Assembly (NCBI RefSeq): GCF_001424585.1
Contig: NZ_LMPJ01000014.1
Coordinates: forward strand, 21,503-85,502
DNA: 64,000 nucleotides
Origin: Chryseobacterium sp. Leaf180
Lineage (GTDB): Bacteria > Bacteroidota > Bacteroidia > Flavobacteriales > Weeksellaceae
Reading direction: 5' to 3'
Part shown: positions 9,499 to 18,186 of the stretch, in pieces
Numbering within the stretch: the first letter of the stretch is position 1
How the letters are laid out: every line of letters begins with the position of its first letter
Made by a program: the position numbers and the translations under genes
Notes under the pieces: generated by a model
What the model was told of the DNA's origin: nothing
The model's database searches: none
Seen by the model: the letters and a program-made list of their open reading frames with translations, nothing else

Positions 9499-10377
9499 TT
9501 AATCCGCCGGATAAGGGATGGCGCGCTCTTTCTCAATCGGCAGATAATTATTTCTGATGCTTCGCTGTAAATCTTTTTTCTCCTTTAAAATATCTTCTTT
9601 AGAATTCAGATCTTTTTCTGAGGTAACCGAACCGCCTTTCTCTGTAAAATCGTTTAAAACCTGCACAATATTGTAGTAATAATCAAGTTTTAATTTATGA
9701 TACTGCTTTATAGTGATGGGCATCGCTGCTTTCCCATAGTGCGTTTCCAGAAAATCTGAAGTGTCAAAAGTTTTGGAAAGTTTTTCGCTTCTCGTGAGCT
9801 TATAATGAAAAATATTTTCTGAATCATACACTTCAAATATCAATCCTGATAGTCCGCGAAACTTATACGGGCCTTCCTGAAAAGGAATTTCTGTAGTAAA
9901 CCAGGCGGTCCAGGATCTGCCGCCAAAGTCCGTCGTCGCTTTTTGCAGCGTATAATTTTCTACTTTTTTTATCGCTTTATCCAGCTTCCAAACCATATCA
10001 TCCTGCGTCGTAATTTTAAAGTAGTCGTAATAAAATGAGGTATACGAAATATTTGTACTGCTGTTTACATTTCTTGTCAGCATTTGGTCTGTTTCTGAGA
10101 AATACTGCAGATTTCTGCCGGTTGATTTTCGTAAAGAATCCTGCCTTACAAATTCGTAATCGTAAAACTTCACTTCTTTCTGATCAATATCCAAAGCCAT
10201 CACCGCTTTTAACGTTTCTCCGTTCTTGTTAATCACCAAATCATACAGAAATCGGTTCGTCTGCCCGAAGACAAAACTTGATACAAAATATACCGCCAGA
10301 ACAAGTATATTTGATAAACTTCTCTTCAGTTTTGCCTTAGTAAAAGAATGATTACTTAGATTTAATTTTCTCATCAA
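9499..10377 (-). CDS. GLPGLI family secreted protein
   Basis: 292 aa. A signal peptide ends at about residue 39 (FVFGQT). The family signature is seen as GPYKFRGLSGLIFEVYD near residue 180, preceded by a WTAWFTTEIPFQEGPY segment. GLPGLI proteins are widespread in Bacteroidetes, often beside TonB receptors, and their function is not established. The N-terminal extension before the hydrophobic core is long, so a start at a later Met is possible. The gene appears to be transcribed alone. Confidence 0.85.
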   Translation of the reverse strand: MMRKLNLSNHSFTKAKLKRSLSNILVLAVYFVSSFVFGQTNRFLYDLVINKNGETLKAVMALDIDQKEVKFYDYEFVRQDSLRKSTGRNLQYFSETDQMLTRNVNSSTNISYTSFYYDYFKITTQDDMVWKLDKAIKKVENYTLQKATTDFGGRSWTAWFTTEIPFQEGPYKFRGLSGLIFEVYDSENIFHYKLTRSEKLSKTFDTSDFLETHYGKAAMPITIKQYHKLKLDYYYNIVQVLNDFTEKGGSVTSEKDLNSKEDILKEKKDLQRSIRNNYLPIEKERAIPYPAD

Positions 10378-10503
10378 TGTGTATATGAATCAACTGCAAT
10401 ATCGTATAATTAAACGAAACGGAAACAGGATAAATCATCTTTTATGTGAAAAATAAAGTTTTAAATAATATTTTTATTAAAATTTATAAATAAGAAGATA
10501 CGC

Positions 10504-11715
10504 TTATGCCCTTTTTCTAAAAAGATGATCATAGTCCTGCAGATCAATTTCATTTTGCTTCTTCTTCTCTTCTCCTTTGGAAAGTTTTAAAACGTTTTTT
10601 ACAAACCTGCTTCCTGCAAACGAGATCAGCGTATTCAGAATCCTGATGCCGGTTTTTGTCTTTGGATAAACCATTTTAGGAATTCCCGGTGGCAGCTGCT
10701 GACATTTCTCCACATAAGGCCTCATCTTTTTCCCATATGTTTCAAAAGCATGTGCATGGTCCGCTGCAAGCATCATTTCGCCGGCCAAAATATAAGCGCC
10801 AGTCATTGCCATTTCAATTCCTTTTCCAGAAATCGGAGTCGCACAATACGCGGCGTCACCAGTCATCGCAATTCTTCCTTTGCTCCAGTGCGGCGCTTTT
10901 ACCTGGCTTACTCTGTCAAAATATAGATCGTCTGCCGTATCAATAGCTGCTATCATCCGCTCAGATTCAAATCCGCTGCCTCTGATTTTCTGTATTAAAG
11001 CTTCTTTTTGCTGATTCAGATTTAGATGACGATATTGATTTTCTTCTGCCGTAAAATTAACCGAGACACGCGTCGTTCCGTAATTATCCGGTCGAATGAG
11101 ATAGACAATCCCTTTTGGCACATTGCACCAGCGTGCCCAATGGGTGTCTGAAGGAGATTTTTTAGCCGTAAAATACGCGGTATGAATGCCAAGATATCTG
11201 AATGAATATTGATTCTCAAAAACCAGATTCCTTGTTTGTGAGCCGATTCCTTCTGCAATAATCAGAAAATCATACGCAGCTTGGTGTCCGCTCGCAAAAG
11301 TAATCTTTACCTCATTTTCATTATCCTGAATAGCGGTGATATGATCATTAAAAAGATACTGCACATTTGCTTTTGTCGCGTCGTAAAGGATTTTCACCAA
11401 ATCTCCGCGCAGAATTTCGAGCTCCTGCGTCATGCTGAGTGAACTGTCTTTTGGAAACTCGGCAACCGTCTGGTTATTCTGATCTACAAAACGCAATCCC
11501 ACCTCGGTTGTATTTTTGTCCCGAATCTGATTTTCTATTCCCATTTTGCGGGCGATCTCCCGGGCCGGACCTTTAACATCAATATTTTGTCCGCCAAGAC
11601 GGAGCGAAGCTGATTTTTCCAGAACAGTTACCTCAAAACCAAATCTTTCCAGCCAGAAAGCCAACGTCGGGCCGGCAATACTTGCTCCGGTAATCAGTAC
11701 TTTTTTATTTTTCAT
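10504..11715 (-). CDS. FAD-dependent monooxygenase
   Basis: 403 aa. The N-terminal Rossmann motif ITGASIAGP (residues 8-16) with Glu about 20 residues later binds FAD, and GDAAYCATP near residue 290 is the second FAD motif of the aromatic hydroxylase/PHBH-like group. These enzymes hydroxylate aromatic or polyketide substrates with NAD(P)H and O2; some relatives inactivate tetracyclines, but no resistance claim can be made from motifs. It is monocistronic, and its start is followed by the usual ATG-proximal A/T-rich leader. Substrate unknown. Confidence 0.88.
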   Translation of the reverse strand: MKNKKVLITGASIAGPTLAFWLERFGFEVTVLEKSASLRLGGQNIDVKGPAREIARKMGIENQIRDKNTTEVGLRFVDQNNQTVAEFPKDSSLSMTQELEILRGDLVKILYDATKANVQYLFNDHITAIQDNENEVKITFASGHQAAYDFLIIAEGIGSQTRNLVFENQYSFRYLGIHTAYFTAKKSPSDTHWARWCNVPKGIVYLIRPDNYGTTRVSVNFTAEENQYRHLNLNQQKEALIQKIRGSGFESERMIAAIDTADDLYFDRVSQVKAPHWSKGRIAMTGDAAYCATPISGKGIEMAMTGAYILAGEMMLAADHAHAFETYGKKMRPYVEKCQQLPPGIPKMVYPKTKTGIRILNTLISFAGSRFVKNVLKLSKGEEKKKQNEIDLQDYDHLFRKRA

Positions 11716-11823
11716 CTGTGGATATGTTATGGTTACCCTTTACAAATATTAAGCTAATCAATTATAAAAGAAAACGAAATTCGGGTGTTCTGCTATCCAC
11801 TGAATGTAAAAACAGTTAGACAT

Positions 11824-11850
11824 AAAAAATCCCGAAAATAATTTCCGGGA
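11824..11850 (-). terminator. Leftward terminator
   Basis: A TCCCG/CGGGA stem continues through AAAT/ATTT and is followed on the minus strand by a T6 run, just after the DUF1440-like gene. Confidence 0.8.
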
Positions 11851-11857
11851 CTCTGTA

Positions 11858-12379
11858 TTATAATATTTTGTTTAAAACTTTCCTGCTTTGCTCAAGTGCG
11901 ATACCGAAAATAAGATGCGAACCAAATTCCCAAACCCACCAAGATTTTGGCATTGCGCCGACTTTCCCCTGCAGCCCAAACGCCGGAACAACCGAACCGT
12001 GCGTCATTGCCCACACAATTCCACCTGCTGCAATGCCTTCGCAACTAGAAATCTTTGCATATCTTTCACTTATCAAAACATAACCAACGCCGATTGCGGT
12101 CCCCAAACCGTAATGAATCGCCTTCATTGAAGCTAAAGTCTCTTCTTTTGAAAGTCTGTGACCGGAGATTTTTTCAGCCACTGAATTAGCCAAAACTGCG
12201 GGTGGCATATTTTCGGGCTGATTGGTGACATCGGCACCTTTGAGTTTTAATTCTTTATCAGAAGGCGGAAATTTTTCTTCCCCAATTTTTTGAAGTGGCG
12301 GTTCGGCAATAGATTTAATCCAGGAAGCAAATAATCCCGCAGCAACGCCGGTAATCAAGGTTTTTGTTAACGTATTCAT
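11858..12379 (-). CDS. DUF1440 (YagU-like) membrane protein
   Basis: 173 aa from the chosen start MNTLTKTLITG; an upstream Met (12436) would add 19 residues with no matching family sequence. It has three to four hydrophobic segments (about 5-22, 88-106, 115-135, 150-165). The plan of an N-terminal helix, a polar PPLQK/PP region, then glycine-rich helices fits the YagU/DUF1440 inner-membrane family, implicated in acid tolerance in enterobacteria. Its neighbours are an FAD monooxygenase and a two-gene operon facing the same way, but gaps and a terminator separate them. Confidence 0.75.
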   Translation of the reverse strand: MNTLTKTLITGVAAGLFASWIKSIAEPPLQKIGEEKFPPSDKELKLKGADVTNQPENMPPAVLANSVAEKISGHRLSKEETLASMKAIHYGLGTAIGVGYVLISERYAKISSCEGIAAGGIVWAMTHGSVVPAFGLQGKVGAMPKSWWVWEFGSHLIFGIALEQSRKVLNKIL

Positions 12380-12489
12380 TAGTTGTATTTGCTTTAAATA
12401 AACAATTGACGTGCCTGAAAACACTGACAATTTCACTTAATATGATGAAATATTAAAGAATCAATTACGTTTTTTTGATCTAGAATCAT

Positions 12490-13080
12490 TTAAGAAGAAA
12501 AATCACCAACTTCATATCCGATCGGTTTGAAAGAATAATTATTCGACATTTCTGCAGAACACGCTGTCATTCCTACAATAAGATCCATCTGAGCTTCGAT
12601 AATAATATGATCTCCGGCTTTGCTTTTTGGCGGCAAAACACTAATCTTCCCGGAATCGCCGTCAACCGCTACATTCATAAAAATATTAAAGCAGATCGGA
12701 ATCTGATCCGGCGCAATCCCAAAAGGTGCCAGCGCTTCACAAAGATTGCCAAAACAGCCGCGGTGCGGATTTTCGTCTCCGTAAATGATCCGGAAAGTAT
12801 CAGCACTGCATGGCGTCAGCAAAAAATCGTGACGGCCTACAGTATCTTTTTCAATCGTAAACATCACATTGCTGCGGTTTGAGTAAAACGGATTTCCTTT
12901 GGTGAGAAAAATAGTTTCTGCATAATCTATCGTGCGTCCGCTGGACAGATATTCCTGCGTATCATGCTGATTGAAACATATAAAATCTGAAACCTGTTCT
13001 CCCTGAATATCGGTTACCAAAAGTCTTTCTCCTTTTTTCAGGATAAAAGCAGTTCCGCTGCGCGGCGGTATTACGTTCAT
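12490..13080 (-). CDS. DUF1989 (urea carboxylase-associated family) protein
   Basis: 196 aa, cytoplasmic. The pattern G..LLVTDIQGEQVSDF near the N terminus, then SxGRTxDY, and CSADTFRI with NPHRGCFGN in the middle is typical of the DUF1989 family, whose members accompany urea carboxylase and guanidine catabolism. Conserved His and Cys residues suggest metal binding. Its ATG overlaps the stop of the YqcI/YcgG gene by 4 bp, so the two are translationally coupled. The pairing suggests nitrogen-containing substrates such as arginine or guanidino compounds; this is inference. Confidence 0.85.
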   Translation of the reverse strand: MNVIPPRSGTAFILKKGERLLVTDIQGEQVSDFICFNQHDTQEYLSSGRTIDYAETIFLTKGNPFYSNRSNVMFTIEKDTVGRHDFLLTPCSADTFRIIYGDENPHRGCFGNLCEALAPFGIAPDQIPICFNIFMNVAVDGDSGKISVLPPKSKAGDHIIIEAQMDLIVGMTACSAEMSNNYSFKPIGYEVGDFSS

Positions 13081-13799
13081 ATCGCTTTGTATTTAAATGG
13101 GCATTCCCAGTTGTTGTCATATTTCATGCCGCTGTATTGATACGCTTCGCTGGAATCTCCAAAATCATTAAGCATCGGATTTATCGATCCGCTAAGCGCA
13201 ACATCTCTTTTGCGGACAATGTTTTTCATTTTGTCATATCTTTTCAGCGTACGCATTTCCTCAAACTGGTGATGCGGATTGAAAACCAGCGCCGGATACT
13301 TAAATCGTCTTGCATCACGGCTACTGAACGGACTTAAACCAATGATAAAAAATGCTTCTTCTTTTAAACTGAAACTGAAATTCTCAGAATGCGGCTCCTG
13401 GCTTACTCTTTTATCATAAGGAAAATTCTCACGGTCAAGATCTGAAAGTGCCTGAAGTCTCATCCACAGAAAACGCTCAAACATCTGTTCGTTCAAACCT
13501 GCAGCTTCCGGAAAGATGACACATGCACTGTGAAACGGCTCATCTGAATTTCGGTATGTATCGACAAAATCGTAAATAAAATGAAGAATTTCGAGATCAT
13601 CTTTTGGGCACGCAATGTGACCGGCAACAAAAGTTTTCAGATGATCTTTATTCAGTGCAGCCTTCGCCGCAACGCAAGGAAAGATTTCGTTTTCAATAAA
13701 ATCTTCGAACGATTTTTTGGCTTCGTCGGGATCTGTTGCAGTTGAATCAAAAATATTTTGTGGTGTGGTAAGATTTGGTGTCATACCACGATAATTCAC
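13077..13799 (-). CDS. YqcI/YcgG family protein
   Basis: 240 aa, soluble. The N-terminal FPCVAAKAAL block, the central SFSLKEEAFFIIGLSPFSSRDARRF region and the VFNPHHQFE block are characteristic of the YqcI/YcgG family. Members from natural-product pathways have been reported as haem-dependent guanidine N-hydroxylases; I recall this and cannot check it. The gene is first in a two-gene operon with DUF1989. An exact ATGAT-N4-ATCAT palindrome lies 85 bp upstream of the start. A later Met (MTPN) is an alternative start. Confidence 0.85.
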   Translation of the reverse strand: MNYRGMTPNLTTPQNIFDSTATDPDEAKKSFEDFIENEIFPCVAAKAALNKDHLKTFVAGHIACPKDDLEILHFIYDFVDTYRNSDEPFHSACVIFPEAAGLNEQMFERFLWMRLQALSDLDRENFPYDKRVSQEPHSENFSFSLKEEAFFIIGLSPFSSRDARRFKYPALVFNPHHQFEEMRTLKRYDKMKNIVRKRDVALSGSINPMLNDFGDSSEAYQYSGMKYDNNWECPFKYKAI

Positions 13800-14384
13800 A
13801 AAGGCTATGCCACGCAGCAGGTTTTTTCCTATTAAATTTTCTTCTTCAGCTTTAAAACATATTGATAATCAATTTATTAAAAAATGATTTGAATCATACG
13901 GATCAGGATTTTTCAGAACGTGGTTTTCAATAATTCACTTCTATTATTCATTTTCAGCAATGAAATATTTAAATTTAATACTTTGCTGTTATCATTTGTG
14001 CAGTTTTAAAACCAATAGTAAAAAGTAAATTCTGTCACAACAATGATCTCAAAATTTGCTGCTTTCCTTAAAAATTTACCGTCATCTGCAAGCAGATCTG
14101 AGAAATCAGGACGAAAAAATAATCCGGCACATTAAGCAATGTACCGGACCAATCATCAAAGTGTTTTTTTGTTGGGAATTGAAAGTTTTTGTGTTTTTTA
14201 TTCCCGCTACAAAGATAAACCGGAGATTTTTAAATTGTTTACGGTTTTCCGTAATCTGGGATTTTTTTACATATAATAGTATTCACATTCCTTTTGCTGT
14301 TATTTTAAAACTGATTTTATTTGAGTAAAAAGAAAATTTTTAAGCGTACAGAAAGATTGGCTTCGAAATTGCCAAGCAAGAAAT
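13800..14384. other. 585-bp gene-free region with divergent promoters
   Basis: It separates the leftward YqcI operon from the rightward receiver gene. It contains the operator at 13884 and an imperfect hairpin near 14130 (CCGGCAC...GTACCGG). A possible 30-codon ORF starting at 14043 has no family resemblance; I do not call it. Confidence 0.6.
13884..13897. promoter_or_regulatory. Candidate Crp/Fnr operator upstream of YqcI operon
   Basis: ATGATTTGAATCAT is an exact palindrome, identical to the site at 25731 and 85 bp before the YqcI start. Confidence 0.7.
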
Positions 14385-14741
14385 ATGAAAAGTATTTATA
14401 TTGTAGAAGATGAGACAGGCATCCGCGACGCTTTGCAGTTGCTCCTGTCGTTTGAGAATTACGATGTGCGCTCATTCAGCTCGGTAGAGATGTTTAACAG
14501 CCGCGACAAATCTGTAAATCCTGATATTTTTATTCTGGATGTAAAACTTCCGGACGGTCTCGGAACCGATATCTGTAACGAGATTAAAAACGATCCTCAA
14601 ACAGCGACTATTCCGGTGATGATCATCAGCGCACACGCAAAAGCTGAGAATGTGATCAATTCCTGTGATGCCGATGTTTTCATCAGCAAACCGTTTGATA
14701 TTGACGACGTTTTGGTAAAAATTGAAAATCTGACCAAATAG
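14385..14741 (+). CDS. Single-domain response regulator (CheY-like receiver)
   Basis: 118 aa, a receiver domain alone. Acidic residues sit at the start (VEDETG), the phosphoacceptor Asp lies in FILDVKLPDG (about residue 52), the conserved Ser in MIISAHA, and Lys in FISKPFD (about 105). There is no output domain, so it must act by protein contact or phosphorelay. The nearest sensor is the PAS kinase at 6696, 5 kb away; pairing is only a guess. A bidirectional terminator follows. Confidence 0.92.
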   Translation: MKSIYIVEDETGIRDALQLLLSFENYDVRSFSSVEMFNSRDKSVNPDIFILDVKLPDGLGTDICNEIKNDPQTATIPVMIISAHAKAENVINSCDADVFISKPFDIDDVLVKIENLTK

Positions 14742-14760
14742 TTCACCATTAAATATAAAA

Positions 14761-14792
14761 AACTCCGGAACCTTAATGTTTCCGGAGTTTTT
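14761..14792. terminator. Bidirectional terminator
   Basis: ACTCCGGAA and its complement form a stem flanked by an A-run on the left and a T-run on the right, shared by the two convergent genes. Confidence 0.85.
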
Positions 14793-14801
14793 CTGTTTTT
14801 G

Positions 14802-15581
14802 CTACATCTCTTTACTTTCGAGATATTCTCTGATATGCTCTTCAGGAATTAAATCTAAAATATCTTTTGCCTTGATAATTTTGTGCTCATCGAGAATACT
14901 TTTCACAGCTTTTTTTGCATTTTTCTGATTGGTTAAACGGTCTAAAAGTCCGTAGGTGTTGACCATTATTTTGTGCGTGTTTTCTTCGTCTCCGCCAAAC
15001 CACGAACCGTTAAAATGATGACTCACATAGTTCTTGGGTAAATCCTGTGAGAAATAAACCGAAGGATAAAGGGTTACGCCATGTTTTAATTTCTGAATGG
15101 TATCGCTCATGCGGTCTGCACCATATTCTTTTTCCAGCATTTCCGAAAAAATATCAGTATTGATACGTTCTTCAAAACCCTTCTGGCGCTCGTAATATGA
15201 TACAAAATCTTTTGAAAGCTGATGTTTGGGCTCAGCCATCCAAAAAGCAGAATACGGAACACCTTTTACTTCAAAACCGCAGACTGCAGTTTCATTCATA
15301 AACTCATCAAGTGGCAGTTTAAGTTCCATATCGGTATCCATATAAATTCCGCCGTGCTCGTACATTACTTTAGACCGAACGTAATCTGACACAAATGCCC
15401 ATTTTTTCTGCTCAAAGGCATCACGAACGTAGGCGTTATCTTCCAACGGTGCATTTTCTTCGTTCCATTCAATAATTTCAAAATCCGGATGATTTTTTTT
15501 CCATGAAGCCAAACAATGCTCTGCAAGCTCATCTTTTTTCCCGCCTCCAAACCAGCAGTAGTGTATTTTTTTAGGAATCAT
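14802..15581 (-). CDS. Glycosyltransferase of the capsular/DXD sugar-transferase type
   Basis: 259 aa, cytoplasmic. The opening IPKKIHYCWFGG is diagnostic of the glycosyltransferase family with a DXD motif (OCH1/capsular polysaccharide type), and the metal-binding DxD appears as YMDTDME near residue 102. A WAFVSDYVR segment precedes it as usual. It should transfer a sugar to a surface polysaccharide or glycolipid. No other polysaccharide gene is adjacent. Transcribed alone. Confidence 0.9.
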   Translation of the reverse strand: MIPKKIHYCWFGGGKKDELAEHCLASWKKNHPDFEIIEWNEENAPLEDNAYVRDAFEQKKWAFVSDYVRSKVMYEHGGIYMDTDMELKLPLDEFMNETAVCGFEVKGVPYSAFWMAEPKHQLSKDFVSYYERQKGFEERINTDIFSEMLEKEYGADRMSDTIQKLKHGVTLYPSVYFSQDLPKNYVSHHFNGSWFGGDEENTHKIMVNTYGLLDRLTNQKNAKKAVKSILDEHKIIKAKDILDLIPEEHIREYLESKEM

Positions 15582-15826
15582 AAGTAGAAATATTTATTTT
15601 TTATGGTGATAAAATGTCTTTGTATACAGCGGTCTTCATACAAAAACCAAACCTTATTTCACTTACACATCCACAAATTGATTTTTCATGGTATATGTTT
15701 TATTTCCGTTAAATTTTATCAGAAACGCTTTGTAAATGCTGAATTTAAGATAATGGTACATTTATTTCTTGCAAATCAAAATATCATTGATTTTCATAAA
15801 ACTTTTAGCCAAAACATCGCGTACCT

Positions 15827-17161
15827 ATGCAAGCCGACAAACGATATCTTCCGGAAAATTATGTTGAAATTTCCCATCCGGACTGGGTGAAAAATGCGAC
15901 GATATATGAGGTCAACGTACGGCAGTTTTCTCAGGAAGGAACTTTCAAAGCGGTAGAAAAGCAACTTTCGCGACTGAAAAAAATGGGCATCGACATTATC
16001 TGGCTGATGCCGATAAATCCGATTGGCGAACTGCACAGGAAAGGAACTCTGGGAAGTTATTACGCCGTAAAAGATTACCTGAGCGTTAATCCTGAATTTG
16101 GCACAAAAGAAGATTTCAGAAGACTTGTTGATGCGATTCATAGAAAAGGTATGCGCGTGATCATTGACTGGGTCGCCAATCACACGAGCTGGGACAATCC
16201 GCTCGCGACGCTTCATCCTGAATGGTATAAAAAATCACGAAAGGGAACATTTCAATCAACACCCTGGCGGGATTACGATGATATCATCGATCTTGATTAC
16301 AGACATCCTGAACTCAGAAAATACATGACTTCTGCCTTGAAATATTGGGTGAAGGAATTCGATATTGACGGTTTCAGGTGTGACATTGCAGCCTTTGTTC
16401 CGCTTGATTTCTGGGAAAATGTGCGGGCAGAATTAGATGAAATAAAACCGGTTTTTATGCTCGCTGAAGCCGAAGACCGTGAACTTCACCGCAAAGCTTT
16501 TGATGCAACTTACAACTGGACTTTGTGGAATATTCTGCATCAGATCGCCATCAATAATGTCAGCGTAAAAACTTTAAGTGAAGCGTATATTGCTGAGCAT
16601 GTTTCGATCTTTCCTAAGGACGGAATCCGTATGAATTTTATTGATAATCACGATAAAAACTCATGGGAAGGAAATCAGTACTTAAATTTTGGCGCTGCGC
16701 TGAAAGCCGCGACCGTATTCACTTTTCTGATGGACGGAATGCCTTTGGTCTACGGCGGACAGGAAGCCGGGCTCGACCGCTCGCTGTCGTTTTTTGAGCG
16801 CGATCCGATTGAGTGGAAAACTTCAGAACTGCAGGAGATTTATTCATTGATTTTTCATTTAAAGCATAAAAACCAGGCTTTGTGGAATGGAACCGCTGGC
16901 GGCGAAATGGTGAGAATTATGAACGATAAAATGGATCAGGTCATTTCTTTCGTCCGCGAAAAAAACGGCGATAAAGTTTTGGTTATGATTAATTTAAGCA
17001 AAGAAAATGCGCTGACGCAATTCGACACTTCTTTCGACAAAGGCATGTACAACGAACTTTTTACCGGAAAGCGCACAAAAATTACTTCAACACCGATTAT
17101 TGCACTTGCGCCGTGGGAATATCTGGTTTATCATAAAAAGGCGAAAGTTCTGCGGCAATAG
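15827..17161 (+). CDS. Cytoplasmic alpha-amylase family enzyme (GH13)
   Basis: 444 aa, no signal peptide. The GH13 motifs are DWVANHT (114-120), DGFRCDIAAF with nucleophile Asp186, LAEAED with acid/base Glu214, and FIDNHD with Asp276. The short C-terminal beta domain ends in WEYLVYHK. The small B domain suggests a maltodextrin-acting enzyme or glucan transferase rather than a starch liquefier. It differs clearly from the amylase at 4945, so this is a separate subfamily and not a recent duplication. No transporter gene lies nearby. Confidence 0.92.
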   Translation: MQADKRYLPENYVEISHPDWVKNATIYEVNVRQFSQEGTFKAVEKQLSRLKKMGIDIIWLMPINPIGELHRKGTLGSYYAVKDYLSVNPEFGTKEDFRRLVDAIHRKGMRVIIDWVANHTSWDNPLATLHPEWYKKSRKGTFQSTPWRDYDDIIDLDYRHPELRKYMTSALKYWVKEFDIDGFRCDIAAFVPLDFWENVRAELDEIKPVFMLAEAEDRELHRKAFDATYNWTLWNILHQIAINNVSVKTLSEAYIAEHVSIFPKDGIRMNFIDNHDKNSWEGNQYLNFGAALKAATVFTFLMDGMPLVYGGQEAGLDRSLSFFERDPIEWKTSELQEIYSLIFHLKHKNQALWNGTAGGEMVRIMNDKMDQVISFVREKNGDKVLVMINLSKENALTQFDTSFDKGMYNELFTGKRTKITSTPIIALAPWEYLVYHKKAKVLRQ

Positions 17162-17195
17162 GTTTTCGAATATCACTTTTAGGTTTATGTTATTT

Positions 17196-17279
17196 AGATT
17201 AATTTTAAATAATCTGTTAATTATTTGGATTTAATCTAAATAATATTTTAGATTTGCAACTGTTTAGAATTAGTCTAAT
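17196..17279 (+). promoter_or_regulatory. Promoter and putative metal-responsive operators of the haem operon
   Basis: A Bacteroidetes-type promoter is visible: TTG at 17226-17228 and TAGATTTG at 17250-17257 with a 21-bp spacer. It is covered by inverted AGATT/AATCT words (17196-17215 and 17234-17255) and by TTAGA-N5-TCTAA at 17265-17279. Repeated inverted words over a promoter of an iron/haem operon fit a Fur or DtxR-type repressor; which one is inference. Confidence 0.65.
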
Positions 17280-17292
17280 TTAAATTAAACCT

Positions 17293-18186
17293 ATGAAACG
17301 CTTATTTATCCCTTTATTTATCGCATCTTCAGCGCTGTTATCTGCACAAAAAACAGAAGACCAGAAAGCCATAAAGTCAATGTGTGGATGTTACGAAATT
17401 GATTTCAATTTTGCTGAAACTTTCAGTTATCCAAAAGACGCGGCTAGCTACAAGCCATCCAAAGTAAAACATGAAAATGCACTGGAATGGGCTGAACTGA
17501 TCGAAGATGAACCCGGAAAACTGTCAATTCAGCATCTTTTAATTGTAGGAAATGATATGATTGTAAAGCACTGGAGACAGGACTGGCTTTTTGAAAACAC
17601 AAAACTGTACGACTACAATGGTTTCAATGACTGGAAATTTGTCAGTCTTCCTGCCGATCAGGTGAAAGGACAGTGGACTCAAAAAGTTTATGAAGTGGAT
17701 GACAAGCCGCGATACGAAGGTTCGGCGACCTGGATTACTGCTGACGGACGAACTTTCTGGGAGAACACAACCAATGCACCGCTTCCGAGAAGAGAATACA
17801 CGCAGAGAAAAGATTACAACATCACGCGACGTTTTAACGACGTCGAAATTCTGAAAAACGGCTGGAGCCACAATCAGGACAATGATAAAATCATCCGCAG
17901 TGAAAACGGCAGCAATTATCTTCTGGCTCAGGAAAAAGGATTTAACAGGTACACCAAAGTTGATGACTCAAAATGCGTTGCCGCACAGAAATGGTGGAAA
18001 GAAAATAAAGATTTCTGGAAAAAAGTGCGTACAAAATGGGACATTGAATTTGCCAAAAACAAAGACTTAAAACTCAAAAATGATGTGGATGGCAAACCCT
18101 TATTCATGCATCTTGAAACTTTAAAGAAAGATGCTTCTCAGCAGGAAATCAATTCAGTAATTGACCGCTTTATCGTTGCCAGATAA
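17293..18186 (+). CDS. DUF6607 family secreted protein
   Basis: 297 aa. A signal peptide ends near residue 18 (LLSAQ). The mature protein starts with an MCGCYEIDFNFAETF block and is rich in aromatic residues and charged beta-strand-like segments (WENTTNAPLPRREYTQR). I recognise it as the DUF6607 family, found in Bacteroidetes beside TonB receptors; the function is not established. Its stop overlaps the ATG of the TonB receptor (TAATG), so the two are coupled. Position in the operon suggests a periplasmic role in haem or iron uptake. Confidence 0.8.
   Translation: MKRLFIPLFIASSALLSAQKTEDQKAIKSMCGCYEIDFNFAETFSYPKDAASYKPSKVKHENALEWAELIEDEPGKLSIQHLLIVGNDMIVKHWRQDWLFENTKLYDYNGFNDWKFVSLPADQVKGQWTQKVYEVDDKPRYEGSATWITADGRTFWENTTNAPLPRREYTQRKDYNITRRFNDVEILKNGWSHNQDNDKIIRSENGSNYLLAQEKGFNRYTKVDDSKCVAAQKWWKENKDFWKKVRTKWDIEFAKNKDLKLKNDVDGKPLFMHLETLKKDASQQEINSVIDRFIVAR

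Noticed and set aside
10504..11715. A Tet(X)-type tetracycline resistance gene
   Set aside because: Only general FAD-monooxygenase motifs are visible, and there is no feature that would separate it from ordinary aromatic hydroxylases.
14056..14328. A 90-codon frame in the gap before the receiver gene
   Set aside because: Composition is biased to Phe/Ile/Leu without domain pattern, the start has no ribosome site, and the region looks intergenic.
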